DNA from: Haplosporangium gracile
Taxonomy: Eukaryota; Mortierellomycota; Mortierellomycetes; Mortierellales; Mortierellaceae
Assembly: GCA_015499985.1 (NCBI GenBank)
Contig: JAAAUF010000855.1
Span: forward strand, 1-17,925
Reading direction: 5' to 3'
DNA: 17,925 bases
Each line of letters opens with the position of its first letter. Within the stretch, counting starts at the first letter, position 1. Below, in pieces: positions 1 through 8,330 of this stretch. The notes under the pieces are model-generated. The model saw only the letters and a list, made by a program, of their open reading frames with translations, searched no databases and was not told the origin of the DNA. The position numbers were made by a program, and so were the translations under genes.

Positions 1-1123
1 AAAAAGCAACAGGGATGGAGGATGATGAGGGAGGAAGGGTGACCGAGAGAGAAGGGATAAGGGAAGAGAATGAACATGTGGGCGCCAAGAAAGAACGCAT
101 AAAAGGGAGAGCGACGAGACCAATGTCAATGCTAATGACTCGCTGTCATTGTTGGTTGCCGATTGTCGATTGTGTATGTGTGTAAATGAGTGTGTGAGTG
201 TGAGTGTACGAGTCAGTTAGCTAGTTGTCCGGTGTGGATGGGATCGGTTGGTCGGGTCGGTGGAGTTGAGTAAGTAAGCATTGGATTTTGAGGGAAGGGT
301 GTCCGTTGTATCATTATTCTAACGATTTCAATTCAATTCTTTTCTGTCATATTTTTTTTGCCGCCCTATCGCTCCTCCAAAGGAGAAATAAAAAGAAAAA
401 AGAGAAAGGGAAAAAAGAGCAACAACGCAACGCTGCTGGAGTGACTAGTCCATTGGAAATACACACAAAACACACAAACATAAACCAATCCAAACCACAT
501 TTGGAAGATAAGTTCTTTTTTTTCTTTCTCAACTCTTTCCTTCTCGTCAATGCCAGAAATCAGACAAAAAAAAAACAATGCGACTTTCTCCTTTTCTTGC
601 ATTGCTTCTTTTCCATCAGTCATTTAACCCTGAGCGAACATATACCATTTGTCCGCCACTCCCCTTTTTGCTCATTATACAACTTCTATTGGTCTTCCTT
701 GGTTGGACGATCACTCACAGTCGGATGCAAATTTCATTTGTTTGTGCAGAAAAGGGACGGAAAAGAAAGGGCGATTGGGAAAAAAAGTGCCGATCATACA
801 GTTTTTTTCTTGTCTCGTTTAAATGAACACAGGGGAGCGCTTTCTGTCACGTTTTGATTGAAGAAAGGCAGGCAGGAAGGAAGACAGGGGGTAGAAAGGG
901 TCATTTGGGAAAGGGAAGAGAAAATAAGGGTAGGAGCAGATTGAAAGGGAACATGAATAAAGTAGGGTTAATTACTTTGCTTACATAGTATCACTTGAGG
1001 GAGACACAACGGTCAAATAAATGAAAATATGGAAATGGGATGTTGTTGAGGGAGAAGCTGCTGAAAGGTAAGGGTACGGTAGAGTAGGTAGGATAAGCAA
1101 ATATAGCGAGGATAGGACGCTGC

Positions 1124-1137
1124 GTGTGTGTGTGTGT
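1124..1137. repeat. (GT)7 microsatellite
   Basis: Seven uninterrupted GT units occur in the purine/GT-rich left part of the window. This is a simple repeat with no sign of a coding role. Confidence 0.9.
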
Positions 1138-1480
1138 ATTGGCGGGGGATGCTGTTGATGTTGTTTGTTGTTATTGTTTTTGGCGGGTAAATAATCGACG
1201 ACAAGGGTACGCAAGGCAAAGGTGTGTAAAGAAAGGGGGAAAAGGAGGAGGAGGATGTCGATCTAATGCTCGAGGGAGTCAATTGGGGTGAAAGGGTAAG
1301 GCAAGGTAAGGTAATATGGATAGTTGATGTGCAAGTATGTTTAAGTGTGAGGTAAGTGAGGTGAGTGAAAGAGGGGGCCAGGGTGTGTACGATGATACAG
1401 TGTGGCAATGAATAATAGTCGTAGAAAAGTAACAAAAACAAAGAAAAAAAAAGGGGACCTTGGTGATGAACTCATCCGAG

Positions 1481-1500
1481 TATATATACTTTTTTTTTTT
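1481..1500 (+). promoter_or_regulatory. TATA-like octamer followed by T11
   Basis: TATATATA (1481-1488) is followed after AC by eleven T residues (1490-1500). In context the element is a short palindrome, GTATATATAC. A TATA box some 30 bases upstream of a transcript is typical of several eukaryotic promoters, but no recognisable gene or small RNA follows on either strand. The T11 would also end RNA polymerase III transcription coming from the left. This is only a sequence-level resemblance. Confidence 0.15.
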
Positions 1501-1947
1501 GGTCTGTAGCTTGTTCCTCTGCTTTGGAGCCTTTGTCCTTTTTAGTCTATCTATGCTTTCACAAGGGAAGAAGGGTATTGTCAGTCAGGATGGTTGCGAA
1601 AAAGGTATGACTGGCCTGAAAGCATAATTCATTCGGACGGAGGGTGCATTGTTTGTGTGGAGTATGTGTGAGTGTCGGGAAAGAGAAAAAGGGACGTTAA
1701 ATAAATGAATAAGAATAGTTATGCTATTCAATTAAGAGGCAGGCAGACAGGCCAACAGGCATCCCACATCCAAGAGAACAAAAGAAAAAAAAGGACAATG
1801 AGGAAATGGGTCCATATCGCAAGAACGGACAACAACAAACGGCTACAACGACAGAAACAAAAAAGGGTTTCTTTCCTCTCACTCACTCACAATTAACACG
1901 CTCAAAAAAAAATGGATACGAGAGACATATGTAGCACATATGGCACA

Positions 1948-2640
1948 ATCGCAATTCACATTGACCTCCTCCTCTTTTTGCATCCCTGTCCCCGCCGTCT
2001 CTCTTTTCTCACCGTCAAAGGCTCTTTCTCTCTCTCACCCTCTCTCTCGCTCTCTCTCTCTCTCTCTCTTGTTTTCTCGCCTCCCTGTTTTCTACTCTCT
2101 TTCTCGATGGTGCTGTACCCTCTTTGATCGCTGCTCTATTTGCACAGGGCTCCTCCTCGTCCTCCTCCTTTTTTCACCCTCCCCTCCTCCTCGTTCAAAT
2201 AAAGATTTAGACATTGGAATCGATTGAATAACTTCCCGACTCTATTCATCCCTACAGTATACTGACTTGCAATTGAATACCTCCTTCGCTTAATACTCTT
2301 TTCTATGAATCTTCTCCCTCGCTCTCTCTCCTTCCCTCTTTAAGTGATTTCCCTTCTCCTCTCAGTCCTCGCGTCCGTTTTTCCCTCCTCCTACCTCCCC
2401 TTTTTTCTCTTCTTCTTCGAAGGGTTCACATTCATTTTCATATTCACCTACACCCCTCCTCTCTTACGTCCTCTCTCCTTCTCTTTCTCTCTTTCTCGCA
2501 CAGGCTCTCCCTGCCTTCCCCCTCTTTTCTCAATCTCACATCAACACACTCACATACCCACATACAAGCAATGTTGTCTCTCTCCCTTTCTACCTTCGTC
2601 TTCGTCTTTGTCTTTCTCTTCTCTCTCCCACCTGGTGCCT
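1948..2640. repeat. Long pyrimidine-rich block
   Basis: The plus strand is overwhelmingly C and T here, built from TCC, CTT, TCTC and CCCT motifs, with only brief interruptions near 2200-2280 and 2540-2575. It follows directly on a purine-rich region, so strand asymmetry reverses near 1870-1950. Apparent ORFs in this block (for example 1940-2227 and the left half of 2344-2829) are Ser/Leu/Phe/Pro strings produced by the composition and are not called. Such tracts can form triplex-type (H-DNA) structures; that is general knowledge and not shown here. Confidence 0.7.
2050..2069. repeat. (CT)10 microsatellite
   Basis: Ten perfect CT units lie inside the pyrimidine-rich block, flanked by further imperfect TCTC runs on both sides. 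Confidence 0.9.
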
Positions 2641-2829
2641 GATGGGTCTGCTTACCCCCCAGAAGGACAGCCTCTCTCTCTCCAATATGCGTGTATCCTC
2701 CATATGCTCAACATGTGGGTGCCGCAGGTCAAGAAACAAAAATCAATCAGGTCGTTGAATGTCCTCGCCCCCCTCTCGTATCCTGCGGCCTCAATTGAAG
2801 AATTTCATTTCCAACATGCCTCGAGTTGA
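2640..2829. other. High-complexity island, possible exon relic
   Basis: Composition changes abruptly from low-complexity pyrimidine DNA to mixed sequence. The plus frame ending at 2829 reads as normal protein (contains SAYPPEGQPLSLQYACILHM). The minus strand also has an open run of about 50 codons over 2804-2652 (contains ERGARTFNDLIDFCFLTC). Both strands look protein-like, as often happens when one of them once coded. No start codon, splice pair or family is recognisable, so neither strand is called a gene. Confidence 0.2.
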
Positions 2830-2967
2830 GTGAGCGAGGGATGGAAGACAAGACGAGAGAAAGTGGACTTATCCCCCGTAGAATAACTACTGATCCCTAG
2901 CTAATTCGTTTCATTTTATTTTTACACTTTCCCCATCAGCTCTGACCTATCAATGATTGATCCCCCT

Positions 2968-2994
2968 CATCATCATCATCATCATCATCATCAT
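2968..2994. repeat. (CAT)9 microsatellite
   Basis: Nine perfect CAT triplets. In the plus ORF that crosses it they read as nine histidines, and in the minus frame as nine methionines. Both ORFs are otherwise pyrimidine/purine low complexity, so the poly-His run is probably a by-product of the triplet repeat. Confidence 0.9.
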
Positions 2995-3925
2995 CCCTTC
3001 ACTCCTCTTTGTTTTTTTCCTCTCCTTCCACACTTCCCATCCGTTGGTCTCTTCATTCTTTTTTTTCTTTTTCTTCGTTCGCATGCCAAATATTGTCAAT
3101 TGACTACTATCATCATTTTTGAGACTTTTCTGCTCTTGCCCGAAAATGAGCAAGGAAAAATAACGCATCTGTCGTCGAAGGATCTTCCTGTGTGCCAGCA
3201 CCTTGAATCCAAGGGCCCAGCTCTAGACTGGTCATCTCCAATTCCTACCACCTTCTCTTTCCCCCTTTCTTGCATGAGAGCCGCAACGGTAAGAAAACAC
3301 GCGACGAACTGGAATAATTTACGATTGCGGACCGAGCCATCTAAAGTGGCCAGTTCTTTTCATTTTACCATCTGGTTCTTCCAAAATCAACTTCTTTTTT
3401 CTTGACTTGAACCACATTGACGGGATACCAACACTTCGGAAATGAAGAGGATGCAAAGGCTCAGTAGCGGGAAGAGATCGGGTGCGTACGTGTGTGTGCG
3501 TAGCACCCTGTTATTTTCATGCTCCTCTCTCTCTCTCTCTTCATTCCGCGCTTGTTTTTCACGATCCTTCTGTTTATCTTTTACCTGCTTTTCAAAACAC
3601 CTAGGCCACACCTGGAATCTCTATCTCTCTTGGTCTCCTTCCAAGCATGCGTTCAATCCGCAGATTTTTCTCCGCTTATACCATAGTTGTGCCTACCTCT
3701 TTCCTGCACAATACCACTCTTCTCCAATCTTTCCGTTCCCCAAAGGTCATTGATAAAGAACAGTAGCCGTCCATTTTGATTCCGACGACTGGGCACTTCG
3801 TTTTTGTTTGTGCGTTTTCTTTTGGCTCATTTTAGTCCAAAAGATCGTCGATATGAACAAAAATTCCTGCTTGGCTCGACAATGTGTGGTTTGCAAGGTC
3901 GAACCAATTGCTGTTGTTTTTGTTG
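2995..3925. other. Gene-free stretch with one mixed-sequence patch
   Basis: This is mostly T-rich sequence with a (CT)8 run at 3525-3540. The patch around 3170-3400 has ordinary complexity and is open in the plus frame (part of 2953-3405). A donor-like GTAAGA lies near 3290, with no convincing acceptor partner. Nothing recognisable as a protein or RNA family. Confidence 0.4.
3525..3540. repeat. (CT)8 microsatellite
   Basis: Eight perfect CT units in a pyrimidine-rich context. Confidence 0.85.
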
Positions 3926-3954
3926 CTGGGACCTCTCTCTTATCGAGGTCCCAG
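3926..3954. other. Perfect 10-bp inverted repeat (hairpin)
   Basis: The left arm CTGGGACCTC (3926-3935) and right arm GAGGTCCCAG (3945-3954) are exact reverse complements, separated by nine bases. The arms are GC-rich in a T-rich neighbourhood, so an RNA from either strand would fold stably. There is no T-run directly after either arm, so it is not a simple terminator. Function unknown. Confidence 0.75.
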
Positions 3955-4432
3955 TACTTGCTGATGTTCCCCTTAATTTTTTCTAAAAAAAAAAAATGTT
4001 TCTTGAATATCTGTTTCCCTTTTCACTCTTGATTGTGGTTTTGATGATGTGTTTTTCTTTTTTTTCATTTTTCATTTTTTTTTTGCATCTTTGGTCTTTC
4101 TCTGATCAAAACTATCAGAAAACGCAAACCAACCATTTTGTTTCTACTATCTTTCCGCTCTTTGTTACATTTCTGCTCTTTTCTTGTCGTATTCGCGCAT
4201 CATTGTTTATCTTCCTTTTTTTTTTTAGCGATCCACTTACCTGTCAGCATCCCGTGTTGTCAATGCATACACATTCATCCACAGCACCTTTGTTCAGCCC
4301 AGAACCTGAAATTCAACAGCACCAGTTCATCATATATATAGTACGCCCATCGCCACAAGAATGTCTAATATCAAGCAGGGACTATGCATCCGTCACCTTC
4401 ATTTGCTTTTGCCATAAACCGTAGCTACAGGG
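3955..4432. other. T-rich stretch with acceptor-like site, no firm gene
   Basis: The T11 run followed by AG at 4216-4228 looks like a strong eukaryotic splice acceptor. After it the plus frame ending at 4424 is open and of mixed composition (contains QHPVLSMHTHSSTAPLFSPE). There is no identifiable upstream exon, donor or family, so this stays a possibility only. An ATATATATAG motif near 4333 is AT-rich sequence without an obvious partner. Confidence 0.25.
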
Positions 4433-4702
4433 TTATTTGACCACAATCATAAGAAACAGCGAGAGAGAAGGATAAAAGGTCCTGCGCGTCCCTTTCATAC
4501 TTTGTCTTTTTTGTTGCATCGGGACCTCCCTATACTCCTTTCCATCAACCATCCGCGTATCATCTCTTAAATATAGCTCAAAGCGTGCAGCAAGCGAGTG
4601 CCTGATGTAGTAAGACCTGGATGTAGGACCTGAAGGTAGAACCATGGCTCCCCCTCCTTCCTTCCATTTGTCATATTTTGCAACAAAAAAAAGGAAGTGC
4701 AT
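4433..4702 (-). CDS. Unrecognised 89-codon ORF
   Basis: This is one of the few ORFs in the window with balanced amino-acid usage and no repeat origin. Its middle (contains GPTSRSYYIRHSLAARFELY, then a stretch rich in Asp, Arg, Lys and Gln) looks like ordinary globular protein. Its first residues come from a T-rich stretch and its end is Ser/Leu-rich. I recognise no domain, signal peptide or motif. It could be a chance ORF, an exon of a larger gene, or a relic; no promoter or clear splice pair was found. The start shown is simply the first ATG. Confidence 0.2.
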   Translation of the reverse strand: MHFLFFVAKYDKWKEGGGAMVLPSGPTSRSYYIRHSLAARFELYLRDDTRMVDGKEYREVPMQQKRQSMKGTRRTFYPSLSLFLMIVVK

Positions 4703-4842
4703 GCATCAAAGGCATGCCTACGTTAAATGAAATATCTCTTGTATTTTGCTTTTTTTCCATCCTAGGCACCTTTTCTACGCTTTTTCGCAGAAGCGTATCA
4801 TTCTCGAACATAGGCGGGAATTAAAGACAACTTTGCATTAAA

Positions 4843-4860
4843 CCCCCTCCCCCTCCCCCC
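4843..4860. repeat. C5-T-C5-T-C6 tract
   Basis: Three long C runs are separated by single T residues. The minus strand is the matching G tract. Only three G runs are present, so a standard four-run intramolecular quadruplex is not complete, although split use of the G6 run is conceivable. Confidence 0.6.
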
Positions 4861-5343
4861 TGAACATACATACAGCGAGCATAGATGACACAGTCGAAAC
4901 AATTCAGGGATAGGTAAGGGCAGAAGGAGGATATTTGCTGGTGGAGGAGAGGTGGAAAAATAGATTATCGTCCCATTGTATCCAAAGTAACGCGATAGTA
5001 AAAATGTATACAGAGAGGAGCCCCCCGTCTCTCTTCCTTTTTTCGCGTCTTGGTTCAGTTTGGTTTGGCTTTGGTTTTCCTGTTTAGTCGTCGCTCTCTC
5101 TCTCTTTTTTCACAAAAGGGTCCAAGTTACTCCTACATCCCTCCATCCGACGGTCCATCCGTCTCCTTTTCACATCCCCTTTTTCATACACCCCCCTCTT
5201 TCGTCCATGACTTATTGTTTCTCACCGGAATTAGTTGTTTCTTGACGCCCAAAAAACAGCTTTCTTCACATGGATGCCTTCTCATGTTTATACATTTTTT
5301 TAATATGTCCCTCTATTTCGCCTCCATTAATCTCTCTTTCTCT
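4861..5343. other. Gene-free stretch
   Basis: Mixed sequence passes into T- and C-rich low complexity. The plus ORF starting at 5050 reads through the GA microsatellite as Arg-Glu repeats and is compositional. I see no gene or RNA here. Confidence 0.4.
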
Positions 5344-5377
<34 letters not shown>

Positions 5378-5405
5378 AGGGAGAGAGAAAGAGAGAGAAA
5401 GAGAG
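5344..5405. repeat. Compound (TG)n/(GA)11 microsatellite
   Basis: A short TG run runs directly into eleven perfect GA units (5355-5376), followed by imperfect GAGAGAAA and GGGAGAG units to about 5405. It marks the switch from the pyrimidine-rich sequence on its left to purine-rich sequence on its right. Confidence 0.9.
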
Positions 5406-6112
5406 AAGGAGAGAGGGCGAAGGCAGAGTAGGGCAGCCCGATAGGAGCCTTACAAAGTACTCCAGGATTGGCAGGTTGGCTGGACGCGGTTGGGCCTCGC
5501 TTATGCAAGTAAAAAAGCACCGAGGATACATCACATCACACCGAAAGAGAGAAAGAGAGAAAAAGAAAGGGTCCCCAGCATAAAGAAGTGGGAGAGAGGG
5601 ATAACCCCGATGGCCAACATTAACGAAATACAGGGGGAGATGGAGAGAAAAAAACCGAAGGATACAAAGGAAAGGATGAGGAGGAGGAAGAGGGAAGGAA
5701 GGCTCTTGGTGCGTTGGGCCAAAATGGACCTAACCCAACACTCTCTCTCTATCACCGATGCCCCAAACAAAGGGTAGGTAATGCGGAAAAGAAAAGGAAG
5801 GAGAAAAGAATTAACAGGATGGACAGAAGGGTGTTGAAAAACACGAGATGGGAGGGGTTTGGCAGGTCAGTGTCGGGTAGCTGCATTTGTTTGTTTGTTT
5901 GTTTTTGGTGCAGGTTTATTTTTCCCAGCAGGAGGAGGAAGGGGGAGCCGGAACACCAGACAGGCAAGTAGGCAAGCATAGACACACATACAGAGAATGG
6001 ACATAGCAGATAGACTAGATCAAATCAGACACTCGCTTGGACATCCTTCATTGGGGGAATGAGCATAAGTGGATACAATGTTGAGACGACCTCGCGTCAT
6101 GCCATGTTGCCA
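5406..6112. other. Purine-rich gene-free stretch
   Basis: The plus strand is dominated by A and G up to about 5870 (GAAAGAG, GGAGGAGGAAG and similar). Lys/Arg/Glu-rich ORFs in this block follow from composition. A more mixed patch at 5430-5520 carries no recognisable product. Beyond 5900 the sequence is mixed with no gene seen. Confidence 0.45.
5886..5901. repeat. (TTTG)4 microsatellite
   Basis: Four perfect TTTG units. A complementary (CAAA)4 lies 566 bases downstream at 6468-6483, so the two could pair in a single strand or RNA, although both are plain microsatellites. Confidence 0.85.
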
Positions 6113-6136
6113 CCCTCCTCCCTCCTCCCTCCTCCC
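6113..6136 (-). other. G-quadruplex motif, period 7
   Basis: On the plus strand CCC occurs at 6113-6115, 6120-6122, 6127-6129 and 6134-6136, each separated by TCCT. The minus strand therefore reads four GGG runs separated by three identical AGGA loops, which fully meets the usual G3-loop-G3 quadruplex rule. The plus strand could form the matching i-motif. It is a perfect 7-base tandem repeat in mixed sequence, with no gene close enough to assign a regulatory role. Confidence 0.7.
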
Positions 6137-8230
6137 TCCATGTCCATGGCCAATTTCTGTCACATTGCTCTCCTTCCTTCCCCTTTGAACCCTTAACCAT
6201 TTTTCAGCCACCACCGTCTTCACCCTTCGGTGAAAGTGGCCTACATCATTCTCCCCCCGACAAATTGGGAGGGCAGTAACTAAGGGTTCTTCCTCTACCT
6301 CTTCCTTTCCCTATTGTTGTCGTCTTCTTTTTCTTTCTCTTTCTGCTATGTCTCTCTTCAACGGACGACACCATATGACTTTTTTTTATATGAGTTTTTT
6401 CATGCGCCTTAGCAAAAAAGAAACGAAAAAAGGGGTTCGTCGAAGAGGTTGCCCTTGAACCTTCAGACAAACAAACAAACAAAAACTCCAAGGCCCTGCT
6501 CCTCATTCCCGTATTGCTCTGCTCTAATATATTGCAAAACATTCAAAAGATGAACAGTTTTCTACTGTTTCTTCCTCCCTTCTGTCTCCCTTTTACCCTC
6601 CCCCGTCCCAACTTTGCTTGCCACGTTTTTTTTTCATCACTTACTTTGGTGAAGAGTGTTGACTCGAACCTTTTGATATCCGATGATTGCATCACTTCAA
6701 AAAAAAGAAAGAAAATAAAAGTGTAAGGAACAAGGATGTAATTTTTAGTTAAGAGGAAAGAGGTAGGCCTAGAAATCGTTGAAAAGAAGACGCGTCCGCG
6801 ATAAGTGAGTGGAGGAGCCCCGAGGTGCCATCTCCCGCCCTACGCAAGTCTGTGCATTGATACTGTAAAACTGATGGTGAGGTTGGTTAGCTCGAGAGTA
6901 AAACGCACCACAAAATTAATCGGGAACCCCGTGCGTCGGAAATGAGGTGACCCTTTCTTTTTTTTTTTCTGCTCAGCATATGATATAAAGTAAACTAATG
7001 AGTTCCCGTGCTCATGCTCGACGGACTGGATTGCAAATCTGCGTTATTTTTTTTCCTTGGTTGACGTTGTTTGCTGTATGTTGTTGTTTGCTGGGGGTGT
7101 AAGGATGAAAGAGAGCGAGATCAGAGTGAGAGGGATAGGTAGAGACAAGAAATGACGGCAGAGAAATTTTCTCGAAGGAAACCTCCGCCCTCTACTCCTA
7201 CTGTTGGGCTAGGAAGAGCACAGAGTAGCCCTGATGCACTCTCAAAAAGGATGGCTGCCTGGATTACGAAATCAAAGGAAAGAAAGGAGAGAGAAGAGAA
7301 AGAGAGGGTGAATTAACATGGGGTCCCACGGAGAAGAGAGATGCAGACAAAAGGCATACGAAAATGCAGGTGATAGACGGAGAGATAGAGCGGCGGATGG
7401 ACAGATCCTCAAAAGAAGCATTTTTGTCAACTCTAATGCACCGCGGGGTCAAGCTAGAAAAAAAAAAAGAAAGGCGGGTTGAAAAGCGAAATAGGGGGGT
7501 GGTGTCCAGGGCACGTACGCCGTGGTCGATTACCTACTTCACTTTTTCTGCACAGACATCAACAACGACTGCACTGTTAATCCTCCCACGGTTACTTTTG
7601 TCGTTACATTCTTTGTCTGTATTGAACGTGCTGTTGTTGATACTACCCGTGTTTGCTTACTCTACTTCTTTCTTTTGTGTATTTCCTGGTGACCCTTTAT
7701 TTGCTCTCGTACTTTCTTTCTTCCTCTCGCTCCTCTCGTAGACACACACCTAAAATTCAGTCACTCTTCTTTTCATATCAACCCAATGGAAAATATTTTG
7801 GCGATCCCCTGTTGTTGTTGTGGTTCGATAATAAAAAAAAATTGGAGAGTTGTACAAAGCGTTTATTGACTGTTTGCCGTAAAAGGATTAGAGTTCAGTT
7901 GCTGACTCTTTAGTACATGGTCGACGATGGAGGGAAAACCACCATAAACACAAACAAAAAAGTTAAATTCTGGGTGCATTCCGCGGAGAATCCAAACGAT
8001 CGGTTGGGCAATATGAGATTCAAAAAAAAACAAGCGTAAACAAACAAGCAAAATGCATTTATTTTATTTCTACTCCCACCAGGTATTTTTCTGATTAGAG
8101 AGCACACATAAAACAAGACATAGAGACGTATGCACTGCTGCGAACGATCAGGAAAAGAGCAAGACAGATGGATGGATGGAAAAATGCTTAATTCTCAGAA
8201 AACTGTTTGCTTTGAGAGCGTGGGTGAGTA
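6137..8230. other. Gene-free stretch
   Basis: Mixed and T-rich sequence. Open frames (for example 6246-6542 minus, 7364-7741 plus) are short and partly built from homopolymers or pyrimidine runs. (CAAA)4 sits at 6468-6483. I found no tRNA-type B box with a matching stem, no rRNA and no exon I would defend. Confidence 0.4.
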
Positions 8231-8264
8231 TGTGTGTGTGTGAGAGAGAGCGAGAGAGAGAGAG
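8231..8264. repeat. Compound (TG)6/(GA)n microsatellite
   Basis: Six TG units pass into two GA runs interrupted by one GC. It is a second instance in this window of a TG run joined head-on to a GA run, the first being at 5344-5405. Confidence 0.85.
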
Positions 8265-8315
8265 CGCGCTGAACATCACCCTTGTTACTGCAGATACACC
8301 CCGTTGACTTTGTTT

Positions 8316-8330
8316 GCTGCTGCTGCTGCT
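8316..8330. repeat. (GCT)5 triplet repeat
   Basis: Five perfect GCT units. They encode five alanines in the plus ORF beginning at 8304 (60 codons), which otherwise shows no recognisable feature. Triplet periodicity alone does not make the ORF real. Confidence 0.85.

Larger units (their letters stand above)
1..1870. other. Gene-free purine- and GT-rich stretch
   Basis: The plus strand is rich in A, G and T, with GGAAGGG-, GTGTGAG- and GGCAGG-type motifs and scattered A or T homopolymers. The open frames here (the longest is 189 codons at 288-857 on plus) consist of lysine-rich, phenylalanine-rich or serine/proline-rich low-complexity peptide, as expected when purine-rich or pyrimidine-rich DNA lacks stops by composition. 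I see no RNA gene, no convincing exon and no element ends. A short GT microsatellite and a TATA-like site are listed separately. Confidence 0.6.

Noticed and set aside
288..857. 189-codon plus ORF, the longest in the window.
   Set aside because: It is dominated by Lys-rich and Phe-rich strings from A and T homopolymers, with no domain, and the opposite strand is open in similar fashion. It is a compositional ORF.
2953..3405. 150-codon plus ORF with a nine-histidine run.
   Set aside because: The His run comes from (CAT)9 and much of the remainder is pyrimidine-derived. The more complex right part is described in the region entry but does not support a gene.
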